Part shown: positions 14,378 to 26,448 of the stretch, piece by piece
How the letters are laid out: each line of letters starts with the position of its first letter
Position numbering within the stretch: position 1 is the stretch's first letter
Source of the DNA: Hygrocybe punicea
Lineage: Eukaryota > Basidiomycota > Agaricomycetes > Agaricales > Hygrophoraceae
NCBI GenBank assembly: GCA_963556145.1
Contig: OY744469.1
Coordinates: 4,622,767 to 4,686,766, forward strand
DNA: 64,000 nucleotides
Reading direction: 5' to 3'
Position numbers and translations under genes: made by a program
Notes under the pieces: generated by a model
Databases searched by the model: none
What the model was told of the DNA's origin: nothing
Seen by the model: the letters and a program-made list of their open reading frames with translations, nothing else

Positions 14378-14906
14378 ATGGTATGCCCTGTTCACTGTCC
14401 TGCTCGACGACGACGACCGTAAACTTATTTGCCACGCAAAGGCCGCACAGCAATCACAAGGTATCCAGACGCTCCTCGAGGCCGAGAAAGAGGCAGCCAA
14501 GACCGTCCAGCAGGCGCGCCAATGTACGTGTTACAGGCTACCTCCTGTTCCTACCTAACCAACGTATTTTGGCAGACAGGGTCCAGAAGCTCAAGGATGC
14601 ACGATCACAGGCTACCAAAGAGATAGAGGAATACAAGAAGGCCAAGGAGCAAGAGTTCAAGGCATTCGAATACTCAGTACGTCCTTCTTACACTTCTGGC
14701 GACACCAATCGAACCCTCACATTGATCAGCACGCCGGCACAACTTCGAATGCACAAACTGCAGTGGACAAGGAGACGGACGTCAAGCTACAATCAATCAC
14801 TGACTCGTACAATCGAAACAAGGATTCTGTCGTTAAGAAACTCCTGGACCGGGTTGTCCTTGTCAATCCAGAGCTTCATCGAAATCTGAAGAAATCAGAA
14901 TTCTAG
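14378..14906 (+). CDS. VMA10: V-type proton ATPase subunit G
   Basis: Four exons (14378-14380, 14442-14523, 14576-14676, 14730-14906) encode about 120 residues, the normal size. After the initiator Met the protein reads AAQQSQGIQTLLEAEKEAAK, then ARQYRVQKLKDARSQATKEI and EYKKAKEQEFKAFE, the diagnostic charged helix of subunit G. It ends at LLDRVVLVNPELHRNLKKSE. Subunit G pairs with E as a peripheral stalk of the vacuolar V1 sector. The first exon contributes only the ATG, followed directly by GTATGC. Donors are GTATGC, GTACGT and GTACGT. Confidence 0.94.
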
Positions 14907-15115
14907 ACATCAAATCTTAACATCACTCCCGGTCACTGTGTATTATAATAATTACATTCGGCAACTATGTAACTTAGTTACACGCGCGACATGACATGAT
15001 ATTCGTCACTACTCTACAGTATTATATGTTCAACGAGAGAAAAGAACGATCGTGATTGCATAACGAAGTAGACCAATGTGCATAAGCGAAAAGAAGGTAA
15101 AAAAAAGTGGTTTCT

Positions 15116-18100
15116 CTATCTCGACTCATTCGCCAGCCACGGCATCCCAACAGGCATGCCGTTCGTCGCTGAACGAGTGGAATCCGCATCGTAGTGTGTG
15201 CAATGAGATGAAGCCGCCGGTGAAGATAGTGGTGTCGTCCTCCGAGCCGGCGACTGCCGCCGCAAAGGTGACTGTTTCTGAGACTCAACCCGTGAATGGG
15301 ATCCGGCCACCCAAGTCGAACCATCCATTCCAGGGCCCCACGAATCGAGTAACCCGCTCGCTTTTAATGACGGCAATGACTGCGGACCCTCACTACCACC
15401 ATGATTCCGCTGGTTCGATCCACCCTGAAGGGCCGGATCGATATCTGCGTCACTGATCAACCTTCTCGTTTCCCGCTCGCGAGCGTCATTTGCGGCACCA
15501 GAGCTCCTGTTATCTGCATGTGGCGGTGGCGGTCGATTATGCAGTCGAAGTTCGTCGAGTGAGCGTCCGAGTGACGGGTACGGGGAAGGTGACGACGACC
15601 TGAATGACGAGGACTCGGCGCCATCGCGGTGTTGAGGGGGACGTGGAATAGCGATAGGGTTTGTAGCGGAATGCCGGACTTCGGGGCGAGCTTGGGGTTG
15701 GCGGTGTTGCGAATAGAGCGTCTGATGGCGCCAATCTTTCGAGATCAGATCTGGTATGCTGATACCCCAGACTTCTTCGTACTCTATTGCCCAGGTTCGA
15801 AGTTGTGGATCGTCTCGTTTGCAGTACTTGAAAAGAGACTAGAAAGAGGATAGAACTGTCAATTGATGGCACATCGACGAGAAACAACCCACCCAAAGCG
15901 CAGCACCCACTGTGCACGCACCAAGTCAGGAATCCAGTCAGGCACAAATCTAGAAAGACAGGTAAGGTGACACACTAATAACACTGTTTCTCGCCCGGCT
16001 GCCAAGAGAGGACATGATCATGTCCAGCCGACTGAGGGCCCACTGCGGCTCAGTCTTTAGCCCCCTCTGGCACCGCTGCCGAGCCTGCAGATGACAAGCA
16101 GGTAAATATTAGCAACGATGTGTAGTGGATGTATCACGAACAATATTTAAAGCGAGCGCAACCGACGCGTGCAGAACATGCATGCAGCAGAAGGACCATG
16201 CCCCGTTATTAGAGCTAGTCTCGAACATGGACAGCTGAATCTGAAGGCTTTCTTCGGAGAATCGGAGGTGTTCAGGAAGGGAAGAAACCCACGACTACGA
16301 GGTGACACATTCAGTAAGTTGATGGTGAGCTAGCACGACAATCGAGACTTACGTCCAAAGCCTGTTCTAGTTCAAGTAAGGCGTTCAGTGGGTGGCAGGT
16401 GGCGTCAGGTTCTGTATCCGGTTGATTTATTAGCTCCTGAGATACAATACGAAGTTTTACCATTAAATGCATCCAGAAGGTGCTCCACCTTTGAATAAAT
16501 CGCGCCTACACGAATCAGATGGCCAAATTCCGAAGCATATTGAGTGCGAGGCGCCGGCAAATACAGATATTCTTGTACAGGAGCAAATCAGCCACTTCCC
16601 AAAATGCAATAAATGAAAAGGAAAAATTACCAGGCAAAGTTGAATGCACCGCCAATTCGAAGCTCGTTTCATCGACTGGCAATCGAAGCATGAGTTCATT
16701 GTCCTTGGCTGGGAGAGACATCTTGAAGTATATAGAAGACGTGAGGTCTACGAAGTGGATGAGCCAGAAAATCCGTCGCACACATTCGCGTTCGATGGAA
16801 GCGTGGATGAATTCGGGTGAAGGGACAGGGGTCAGAGTCGGAATGTCCGGCTTATGTACGCCCAGGCTTGCCACAATCTGCAGTGCCAGATCTGGGATCG
16901 AACAACATCCAAATCAGTTCGCCCGGTGATAAGTTCGGGTGCGTGGCAGCGATGAAGGATCAGTGCGAGGTTGACGACATACCGTGGTATCGGGAGCTGT
17001 GTGATGGTCTCGAAAGAACATCTTGGATTTGGAGAAGGCACAGAGCTTGTGCAGTAGCCAGATTAGGCTCACAAACGAGTCGTCCAGCAGCATCGAACAT
17101 TTTGGAAAGGGCCTCCTGAGCAAAGGGCTTTCCAGCATAACGAGCCGGAATTGTGCGGATTCGTGATTGCTTCGATAAAGGTGCGGCCAGGGCGCATAAT
17201 GCATGTAAAAGATATGAAGGGACACGATGATGGCTAAGAGCAGCGGAGAATGAAGGTTTGTGGATGATTATTCGTATAGGATGACAATGTGTGAAAAATA
17301 CTGAGAGATACAAAATCAAAGATGAAATTGGAGGGACAGAAAGAGAAGCGTACGATTGACGAGTTCCCGAGTGAGAGAATGATCAAGGCCTACTGGACGG
17401 TCGATGGGCATAGTGGTAGCTGGTGGGGTATCCATTTGAACAGAGTCAGCTTGAAGAGGTGGTTTACCGTGCTCTGATCTGAATCTCTTTCGAGAATTTT
17501 CATGATCGGCAGCGTGTTCCAAAGAGGTCTGTGAAGAGGATGCAACGGGGTAACTGTTCGATATTTGGGGAGGATGAAGTGCGGGTTGGGGGAAACGATC
17601 TGGAAACTGATGATTGTAGGATATTTGGCGGGTATCTGGCGGTGGGTCAGGTCTGTCTGCTTTGAAAGGTCTGGGAGCGGGAACTGGACGTCCTGAGGCG
17701 TCTGTGTATGTGCATGTCTTTGAAGCAAAGTAACTGTTGGATATCGTTCAGCGAATATGAATATGAAAACAACAAGCACCATACCAGTTACTGCATGGAG
17801 CTGGCGGTTCGTTGTTAAAAAGACTTGATTTTAAGCTGGCAAAGAACATACCTGTTCCGTCGCAGCGTCGCTTGCTTTTATGGCAAGCATCACAAGCCTT
17901 GGTCAAATCGATCATGACACGATACAGGGAGAGAAAAGGTCGGTAACACACTTTAGCAAGGCGCTTCCGTTTCGGACCCTTCATAAAGGCAGCATCAAGT
18001 GGATTTTTATCGAGATCAAGGACGGGGTCGATTTGAGAACCAGGGATGTGTGGACTAACTGGATATTAAAGGATGGTTAGGGAAGCGAGGTGAGGGCAAG

Positions 18101-18135
18101 GAGACGACGTTACGTGAGCGATCAAAGGGGTCCAT
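15116..18135 (-). CDS. Zn2Cys6 fungal transcription factor
   Basis: Translation begins at ATG 18133-18135 (MDPFDRSL...). A 22-nt first exon joins 17952-18058. The zinc cluster, built from further exons, reads ACDACHKSKRRCDGT + APCSNC + YFASKTC, with correct C-x2-C-x6-C...C-x2-C-x6-C spacing and basic residues before it (PKRKRLAK). A Pro/Gln-rich linker follows. The regulatory domain shows fungal_trans features: LSVFFTHCHPIRIIIHKPSF, LLHALCALAAPLS, ATAQALCLLQI and ECVRRIFWLIHFVDLTS. The tail (to 15116) is Ser/Pro-rich. It is a nuclear DNA-binding regulator of unknown target. It faces V-ATPase G convergently, with about 210 bp between stop codons. Confidence 0.87.
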
Positions 18136-18534
18136 GGGCAACGGTGGGGATCTGTTGGTCGTCGGCAGGCACAGCGTCGACGGGGACAAGGCGACGATGG
18201 TGGGGGTAAGAGGGTAAGAGTTGTGAATGATATCAAGGCGACATCGGCGTGAACGATGGTGATTTTGACAGAGAGAAAGCGTATATCTACCGCGCCACCA
18301 CGAACCACATGGCGTACGCATGCCGAAGACTCCGGTTGTTCCCGTCTCCGTGAGCTCGGACCGGCGGCACGACCCAATTAACCTGTTCGCCGGTCGGCCC
18401 TGCCCGCGGCTACACTCGGCATCACAACCATCGCTATCGATCAGTATTCTATCTCAGGGTCCGTGCGAACTCTTCTACCGCCGCCGGTAACGTAAACAAT
18501 TTGACTCTGATTGTCCTCGTATTACGTAATTTTA
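18136..18534. other. intergenic region between Zn2Cys6 factor and P2
   Basis: It probably holds the promoter of the Zn2Cys6 factor and the terminator of the P2 gene, both on the minus strand. The overlapping minus frames here are Arg/Pro-rich and have no recognisable family. No separate gene is supported. Confidence 0.4.
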
Positions 18535-19036
18535 CTAGTCAAACAAACCAAAGCCCATGTCGTCGTCAGATTCCTCCTGTTGTTCCAGCCATTTAGCGCA
18601 CGGTGTAAATTCAGGCGAAGAGAAATGTGTACCTTTTCTTCGGGCTTTTCTTCAGGCTTTTCTTCGACAACCACCGGTGCTGTTGCTCCTCCTGCTGCAG
18701 AGGCGGCAACAGCGGCACCGCCAGACGGAACCTTGATAAGATATTATATTTAAAAAAGCAACGTTCACTTGCGATTGTAGAGCACATACAGAGGCAAGTT
18801 TCGCCGAGCCCTCAGCAATTAACTACAAAGAAGTCAATCACCCCAACCAAAACATGACGTCCACCCAGCAAACGTACAGCGTTGATGTCCTTGCCCTTGA
18901 CCTCGGACAAGAGTGATTCGAGGCGATCGTCGTCAGCTTCAATGCCGACAGAACCAAGCACCTTCTTGATGTCTGCGGCAGTCGGGTTGGCTTTACCGCC
19001 GGTTTGCAGGAGGAGGTATGCAGCAAGATGACGCAT
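18535..19036 (-). CDS. 60S acidic ribosomal protein P2
   Basis: Four exons (18878-19036, 18790-18822, 18633-18731, 18535-18576) give 110 residues, the normal length. [20 protein letters not shown] and [20 protein letters not shown] are the N-terminal dimerisation domain. [11 protein letters not shown], an Ala/Gly-rich hinge, an EEKPEEK repeat and the universal stalk tail [12 protein letters not shown] follow. P2 pairs with P1 on P0 to form the flexible ribosomal stalk that recruits translation factors. The gene is divergent from ribosomal protein S15, with 326 bp between start codons. Confidence 0.96.
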
Positions 19037-19362
19037 CTATCGTTCCGACGTAAGAATCCTGCAACAACAGGTGAGGTCGGTCAAACGCACTTTCAGAGTG
19101 TTTGTGTGTTGCAGATACGGCAGCCACAAATCACTGCAAGTTGACCAATTCATGAGCACCAGACAGAGAACCAAAGACGGACACGAGCACATACATTTTA
19201 ATCCTCGACGGGACGACCTGTGGATTCTATCCGAAAGTATTGGCGAAGAATTGTTGAGCTTCTGTGTTGGCATGTTGGTCCTATATAGTACCACGTGCCC
19301 ATCTCAGCCACATCTTCCTCTACCTTCGACATCGACCAGCAGCAACTTTTTCACAAATAAAG
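19037..19362. promoter_or_regulatory. shared divergent promoter of two ribosomal protein genes
   Basis: The 326 bp separates the start codons of P2 (minus) and S15 (plus). It contains TATATA at 19283-19288 and CACGTG at 19292-19297, about 70 bp before the S15 ATG. A common promoter would help coordinate large- and small-subunit protein synthesis. This is inference from layout. Confidence 0.55.
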
Positions 19363-20257
19363 ATGGTATGAACATGCAGCGTTCTCAGTACTGTCCACGA
19401 TGTGCTGACGTTGCAATAACTAGGCTGATTCTTCCGTCACCGACCCTCAACTTGCTGCCGATCTCAAAAAGAAGAGAACTTTCCGCACATTTTCATACCG
19501 CGGAGTCGAGCTCGACAAGCTCCTGGACATGAGCAACGAGGAGGTGCGCCGTAATCCTATAAAGAACAAATTACATCCCTACTGAACTCCTCGTTCAGTT
19601 CATAGACGTATGTCCAAATGCTATTCGGCTTAAACCAACGCCATCCCGACCAAAGCATCGCTTCTCCTACAGCTCGTACATGCCCGCGTGCGCCGCCGGT
19701 TCGGACGCGGGATCAAACGCAAGCCAATGGGTCTCATCAAGAAACTGCGCAAGGCAAAAAAAGAGGCCCCACCCAATGAGAAGCCCGCCGTCGTCAAGAC
19801 GCACCTCCGTGACATGATCATTGTGCCAGAAATGATCGGGAGCGTCGTCGGCATCTACAACGGCAAAGTTCGTCCTCATGCAATCCTGTGCCCAAGTGCG
19901 ATTCCACTGAGCTTGTTTGCCCAAAATGCGGTTCCTAGGTATTCAACTCTGTGGAGATCAAACCTGAAATGACTGGCCACTACCTCGGGGAGTTCTCATG
20001 TTCCTACCGGCCTGTAAAGCACGGCCGCCCAGGTGTACGTACCGTCCCACTCGCCTATCTTCTTCTGATCTGATATAATATTGGCTCTCCCTAAACCAGA
20101 TTGGTGCAACACATTGTGAGTCCCTATCCACTTCTATCCCCCTCGAGCTGACTTTGTACACCTTCCTCCAGCGTCGCGTTTGTACGTATCATCTCCGTTG
20201 TATACCTCGTGTTCGTGCGTTATTGATCCCTCGCTGTACAGCATTCCCCTCAAGTAA
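19363..20257 (+). CDS. RPS15: 40S ribosomal protein S15 (uS19)
   Basis: Eight exons join in frame to 154 residues: 19363-19365, 19424-19543, 19599-19607, 19673-19867, 19939-20034, 20100-20115, 20172-20181 and 20242-20257. The protein reads [99 protein letters not shown] and ends GATHSSRFIPLK, the canonical uS19 end. It sits in the small-subunit head near the decoding site. The first exon holds only the ATG; exons of 9, 16, 10 and 16 nt are required to restore conserved sequence. One donor is GTTCGT (19868). Confidence 0.95.
19599..19607 (+). other. 9-nt microexon of RPS15
   Basis: TTCATAGAC lies between GTTCAG and GTATGT. It encodes Phe-Ile-Asp between MSNEE and LVHAR, where family members have three residues of this type. 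Flanking introns are 55 nt and 65 nt. Confidence 0.88.
20172..20181 (+). other. 10-nt microexon of RPS15
   Basis: CGTCGCGTTT lies between CTCCAG and GTACGT. It completes Ser-Ser-Arg-Phe before the last exon CATTCCCCTCAAGTAA, producing the invariant SSRFIPLK end. Confidence 0.88.
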
Positions 20258-20908
20258 TGTATCTCGAAGTGTGTCCGTTCGGCCTCTATTACCATTTGTT
20301 ATTTTGTCTTTCACACGTCAAAATGTCATGCAACTTATGCACATACCTCCGTCTGAACATTATCCATTCAACATTCAACCCTTTCACACTCATAATTTCC
20401 GTGTGATAGCTGTCAGATCTTTGGATCTACGGCGCTATTGCTTCCTTCCCTCTTGTCATGATTGCATCGCGGTGGCCAACCTAAAGTATAGTCCAACGGA
20501 ACACCTTGCTTTGAAATTGCTAATTCCATCTTACAGGGCCTTTTTATGCTCATCTGACTCCGTGTTGTATTACGGCGCGCCCTCAATAAACTCAGGAGTT
20601 AAACTTCTGTCAGTTCACTTGAGGCAAGGCCGCAGCTGGCTCAAATCAGGCAAGCAGATTCTCGAAATGGGCTCTCATAACTCCTCGCAGCCGATGCTAT
20701 TACCGCCGGTGATGCACAGGGTATTGGTCCAGAGTTCCACTAGCAACCTGAGATTCAAAGGGTTTTCACACTCGCCAAACTCTCCAATTTTGGATGGATC
20801 ACGGTTGAACCCGACAAATGAGGGGGTCTAAGAGCTTAAAGCTCGCCAAATCGCGAATCTCCCTCATTCCCCAACGCTCGCTGGTCAATCCACTTCGAGA
20901 GAAGTAGC
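20258..20908. other. region downstream of RPS15, no supported gene
   Basis: A 225-codon plus frame (20154-20831) spans much of this stretch but overlaps the S15 end, lacks a recognisable domain and has irregular composition. I see no convincing gene. Confidence 0.4.
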
Positions 20909-21346
20909 CTAAGGTGAATACGTTCCAACCAACCCCATGGCCGATGACAGTCCCGCTTCAACGGCCATCCTTATTGCGTCTGCTGTAAGAGTGTCTTTGA
21001 ACACGCCGCCGAATTGTTCTTCAGAGTCTGGCAGAGAACAGACAGTAGTATCTATCATACCGGTGGCATCCATCGAGACCATCAAGCGTGTCTAAGAGAC
21101 CTAACCCAGCATCCCCGTAGACAGTACCGTTGTTTGGCTTACGAGAGAATCCAGAAGAGCGCTGATCGTCACCAGACGCAGCTGGCCCAGGGTGCGATCA
21201 GCAGTGTGATTGTGATTTTTCGGGCCCAGTATCCAGACTCGCCGCCGATATAGCCATTGAGGACTCTTGCCATAATTCGGTTTGAAGAACTTTCTAGTTG
21301 AAGCACCCATCGCAGGGGCAACAGCCATGAGGAAAAGTCTGCCCAT
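20909..21346 (-). CDS. unassigned candidate small protein, two exons
   Basis: A minus frame from ATG 21344-21346 to a GTAAGC donor (exon 21143-21346), a 51-nt intron ending CTCTTAG, and exon 20909-21091 join in phase to give 128 residues. The second half looks protein-like (MIDTTVCSLPDSEEQFGGVF, LTADAIRMAVEAGLSSAMGL). The first half is basic and less convincing. I do not recognise a family. The opposite strand is also open over part of this region. It could be a lineage-specific gene, the 3' remnant of a larger one, or chance. Confidence 0.3.
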
Positions 21347-21790
21347 TTTATTATAAATTCGACGTTGTTCTACTCAGGAGCGGCGGCGACTTATGGCCAT
21401 TGGAGGAGTGGTCCTTACTTCCTCTGTGGAGGTGATCAGCTATTCGACGAAAAGCGAAGTTTCAGCAACACCATTATAATTCTATGTAGTTCTGTGTAGC
21501 TTGTACACTCCTGATCGCTCGCAAGTTGCAACTCCCTTCCCGATTTGGGTCCATATCCTTGGTCATTTCGATGAGCCTTGTACCAGGTTGTCAAGATGCA
21601 TAATTCAATGAAGGGTATCATGAGTACTGCGAAGATATTCGTCCATGTTGTACCGATAAGTAAGCGCCAGCATGGTAATACAAATTATGCGAAATCAAAC
21701 AAAAAAAGTTGCAAAAAAAAAAAAGGAAAAAGTAGAAAACATCAGCAAAGTAATATATAGGTAAGGAGTGCATCGTTATGCCTGGCAATA
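21347..21790. other. intergenic, downstream of LIM-RhoGAP
   Basis: A-rich sequence, including a run of A and AAG around 21,700-21,740. It probably carries the 3' end of the LIM-RhoGAP transcript. No gene was recognised. Confidence 0.4.
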
Positions 21791-24700
21791 TCATGTGCGT
21801 TGTCGAACCACTGGTTGGGATTGGTAACCGTTTGGGGGCAGTGATTGCGAGTGTTCACCGCTTGGTCTTGGCTGCACATAAGACGTTGGCCGCGATGAAA
21901 CGGGAGCACCGGCATTCACTGGTCTAGGCGTGACAGGCCACTCATCTATGAGTGGAGTGCGAGCCGATTGTGACTGCTGTGATATTGGCGTGCCTTGCGA
22001 CAATGCCTGTGATCCCGGTGCCGAAATTGGATGATGATGGAATGGACGACTTGTCCGCTCGGTCATCAATGGACGCTCGGGGTTAGGCGAGGTTACTGGT
22101 GGGAGGCGAGCATGGTTATTCGAAGTATTCACGGGCTGTGGACGTCCATTGGTCTTCAATCGCATATACGTGTCGCATTTCTTCATGAATTCCTTTGACG
22201 ATAGGTCCATGCTAGAGGCAAAATACTCCTGGTCGTGAAGTATGGATAGGAATTCCTCCGGAACGGTATTGAACCCGTCCTGGTGTTCAAGTAACGCAGT
22301 TACCACTCGAATGGCTCCAAAGCTCTCGTCTCGTACTGCATCACGGCCCCGTGAGTACAAAATACTCGGACAGATAACTGTCGCTAGATTTGAAAGGTCC
22401 ATTTTACTTCCAGTTTCTTCGTCCATATGCGCGAACGACGCGACCCATTTAAGGAAAACAAAGAGGACCTCCATTGTATCACGGTGACTCTTGGGCAGCA
22501 TGAGACATGTCATGTGCAGTAACCGGAGCCGTTCTGCTTCCGTAGGAAGAGCTGAGAAAATATGAACATCAATATGTTTGCCATCAAGGAAGTATCACTC
22601 ACATTGTGACGCAACGAACAATCTGTGGAGTTTAAAGGTTAAAAGTGGCTCAGGAAGGTCCCGGAGAAACTTTTTCAGTAACGCTGCAAGTTGGACTGGG
22701 TTATCCTGCGAGAGATCCACCGAAGACGGATCGCGGTCGATAGCTTCGGTTAGATCCTTGAGCCGTCTGATGTTGCCGTTCTTCCGGAAGATGCCTTCAA
22801 TCGACATATCTACCACGTAAATTAGAGGCTGTTGGTTAAAGAGGATATGATGAAACTGACCCATTTGTCTCATGGCTGAGATAACGTCATCAACGAAACT
22901 CGGTATTCTCAAATTCGCGCGCGTGGCCCCAAGTTGCGAATCGACTCCTTCTCTCTCCACAAGCAGCTCAAGCGGAACGCCAAAAACACCTGGGATATCA
23001 GTTGAGGACGTTTGATCGCCAATATTAAGAGATATCACTTCACCTTTCTTCTTGACATTGTTTTTGTTGTTCCCTGGCTTGAATAACTTGTTCCAAAACC
23101 CACCTTTCTTTACCTCCAACAACTCCAATATTTCATCCAGATCGAACTGATCCTTCAGAGGAGATCGATGTAGGGCAAGCACAGCTGAATGCTTTACGAT
23201 TGCCAACTCCAATAGACTGAGTTCTGCGATATACGGAATCGAGTTCTCCCGAGGAAGTGACCGCTGCTGTTCCCGGGCTTGAGCGACCTCCATCAGTTGT
23301 GGAATATCGGCCAATGTGATCCCGTTATCCACGGCAGGAATGGGTGGCTCATCCACCCCACCTGCAGGTGAATTTGGCGTACTCTCATCCACAATCATAA
23401 CTTCCGTATTCTTCCGCGCAAACGACGGTCGGAGAATCTGTTCTTGCTGATTTATATCAAGCTGTCCGGGATGCCTCTCTTGATTTAGCCGAAGTGTCGT
23501 GTGTTGCTGCGGAGGCGATCGCCCTGGCGGTTGAGGACTTCGTTGCCCTGGTTGAATTTGCTGAGCCTGTTGTCCTTGCGGAGCTTGGGCGATCTGAGGG
23601 GCCAATCGGGACGGTTGTGATATTCCAAGTTCCTGTGACCGCTGAGCACGGAGTGCATCGGGATGAGCACTTCTGCCAGAAGGACTCTCGACGACGGTAG
23701 ACCGTTTAGGTAATCGAGCGGTTGCTGAAATTTTGCGATCCAAATGAACCGACTTCATCGTTGTCATAATATCAGCCGAGTTACGATAAAGATCAGGATC
23801 CGCTGGAGGCTGCCCCAGACCTGGAGTATTAGAGGCGACTGGATTGGATTCGGTAAACAAGATAAAATCAGTAAAGAAAACCCCCAACGCACCAGGGGAC
23901 ACTGGTACAACGCCTTGTTTCTTCAGGAGCAGATACAGCCGGCGTAATGCAACATTCAGTAGATATGCATACTGCTCCAATCGAGACACGGTCTGGAAAC
24001 CGGGTTTACACCCTTGATGCCCGTGATCCACGCAAAAGATGACAGTTGGAAGGTCACCACCATCCTTCACCTCGTGAAGAAACAAGTGAACATTGGCTGG
24101 TGGTCGCCGAGCAGTCGAGATCTTCAGCCCCTCCTTTCCCTTGCCCCCTTCCTTACCCTCCTTGTTGTCTTTGTCGTCAAGATCTATCTTCGGAGGAGAA
24201 GGGGCGGCGGCTACCTTGCCACAGTTTGTGCACTGTACGCAATGTGAATGCCATCTCTGATAAGTACCCAGCCTCACACAATCCTCCTCCACAGTTACAT
24301 TGCATTTGACGCAAAGGTCCGATGGTGGATTGCTTGCGGATATTTTTACGACCCCTTCCCTAGGCGCATTGCTTGCGAAAGGCGATTCACCTGCATTCTC
24401 GGGTGCTAGGCTTCTGAAACCGTAGGTAACGCCCTGAGTACCAGCGTTGCCAATCTGAGAAGTCGGCAGCACACCACCATTAACACCCTTGATTATTCGC
24501 CGGGCGGCAGGATTGCCGCCTTGAACAGCCAGTAGGTGGAGTTTATCCAGGAATGAAGACATCGCTTCGTGCACACTCTGCTCCCTTTCCAATCTCAGTG
24601 CTCCGGTGAGAGCAATGCGAATAAGGATTTTCAAGTAATGGGCCAATCCCGTTACCAAAGCAAGAAGCTCTTGTGTCATGCCCATCCTCCGCTCTCCTGT

Positions 24701-26448
24701 TTCTTGGGTATGTGACAGCAGGGTAAACAAATCAACGGTTTTTCGACAGAGCAGGCGTGCCTCGCGAACATGTGACATGCCTGTGGCAACGAAGCCTGGT
24801 TATCATAAATTCGATCGGAATTGAGGAGCATATACCTTTCATGTTCAATCTCGCAAAGTGATATTCAAGGTCGTCAATCGTCGCAAAAAGCACTTCCACA
24901 TGTAGTATAAACTTTTCGGCCATCCTGATGGCCTCCAAGTACTGTCCGTTGCTGACCTGTCGCAGCATGTCAGAGATACAGGCGGCACTTGATTCTTCGA
25001 ATGCAGACAAGACACTGGTGGGGTTGTTCAGGAGAATATGGGGAATCAGAGTACAACGCTTACGTCCAAATCCGATACACTTGCTGTTCCATCTTGACCT
25101 GTTTCTCCTTCAAAGAGACATGTGTCTCGCGTTGCTCCTGGTCAACGTACGCTGGCTCTTCCGACTCAGGGATCGAAGCAGAACTAGTGGGTCTCCTTGA
25201 CGAAACTTTAACATTCCAGAACTAAAAACGCCAGTGAGATGTTTGTTCCTGTGCCACTGTGTAAACGGACACACTTTGTTGATCATATAGCACTCAGGAT
25301 GCCAACATTCATCGCGCATGTTGCGATTGATCTCCACAAATTGCTTCAAGATTGCGCTGCTACAACCCGCGCACTTGGTTGCGAAACGAGTCGAATAATG
25401 AAAATGACAGTAGACGTCACCATCGTGTTCATAATACGAATCCTGTGGACCGAATAACGTGGGACAGAGGGAACATGTAAAGTGCTCCACATGGAATTTC
25501 TTATCTGTGGGCGTATCAGAGCAGTGAATCTTCATGTTCGGTAGATGTTACTCACTGCAAGCCGTAATGTAACTGCCTCGCAAAGCCATGCCACATTTGG
25601 CGCAAATCAGGTTCAAACGACGAAAATAGTCACGCTCGCAAAGTGGGTTCTGTTTTCCTTCTGGCCCTTCGATGGGGAAAAATTTGGACGCAACGACATC
25701 GCCGCAATCCTGTAAAGTAGCTGTTGAGTCGAGAGACTTGAGGGTAGGCTTGATACTGACCATGCACTTGAAACAATTTAGGTGAAAAACGGTGTTGAGT
25801 GCACGGACAAAAGCCCCCTGCATCGGTTTTCCACACGAATAACACGTTCTGTGCGGCAATATAAGAATACAAAAATAAAAGAATTCGTCAGTATGATCCG
25901 ACGACCAGTCAAGAAACCAAAACTCACGCTGATGCCAAACTGGTAGAGGCTACAGAAGGTGGTGGCCCGGGTGAGTGCGCTGAAGAGCCAGACTTTGTAG
26001 AGGAACCGCTCAGACGACGGTGGGGTGTGTCAGAATTCTCAGAATGAATCTGTTGGTGTTGCTTTGATCCAGTGGGTGTAGTGGGTCGAGTACTCGTTGA
26101 GAAAGCCGGCGAGGACCTCGGAGAAGATCCGGAAAAACCAGTAATATGAGAACTATGAGAGCTCCCGTGGTTTAGATCCTCACTGTGAGCTTGGGTTATG
26201 GGATCGTGGGTTGACAGATTGCGATCAGACTGGGGAGCGTCGATAGTGGAGGCTCGTGTAGGTCGACCGGATGCACGAGAGGAAGCTGCTGGGGGTACGG
26301 AGTGGGATCCTCTAGCGTAGTGAATTGTCTTTTGGTCGTTCTGAGCTCGAGAGGAAACGGGATCGATTGGAAGAGCGGTGTCCGAAGCCGCTGTATTCTG
26401 CTGGACACTTGACCATGGCGACGGAACCCGACCCTGGGAGTTGCTCAT
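21791..26448 (-). CDS. LIM-domain Rho GTPase-activating protein (Lrg1 type)
   Basis: A large multi-exon gene. The start used is ATG 26446-26448 (MSNSQGRVPSPWSSV); the longer frame above it lacks an ATG. After a Ser/Pro-rich N-terminus come LIM modules: CYSCGKPMQGAF...HLNCFKC..DCGDVV, CAKCGMALRGSYITA...HVEHFTCSLC..YCHFHY, and CAGCSSAILKQFVEI...CWHPECYMINK. A helical region follows, then another LIM-like cluster CVKCNVTVEEDCVRLGTYQR...CVQCTNCG. The RhoGAP domain (about 22,230-23,010) shows FGVPLELLVEREG, MSIEGIFRKNGNIRRLKDL with the arginine finger, LKKFLRDLPEPLLTFKLHRL and SNLATVICPSILYS. Yeast Lrg1 is a GAP for Rho1 in cell-wall glucan synthesis. A Ser/Pro/Gln-rich tail ends at 21791. Confidence 0.9.

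Noticed and set aside
15401..15430. tRNA-like GGTTCGATCC sequence
   Set aside because: It is inside the coding tail of a Zn2Cys6 factor and no cloverleaf can be drawn around it.
20154..20831. 225-codon plus frame after S15
   Set aside because: It overlaps the last exons of RPS15 in another frame and shows no conserved features.
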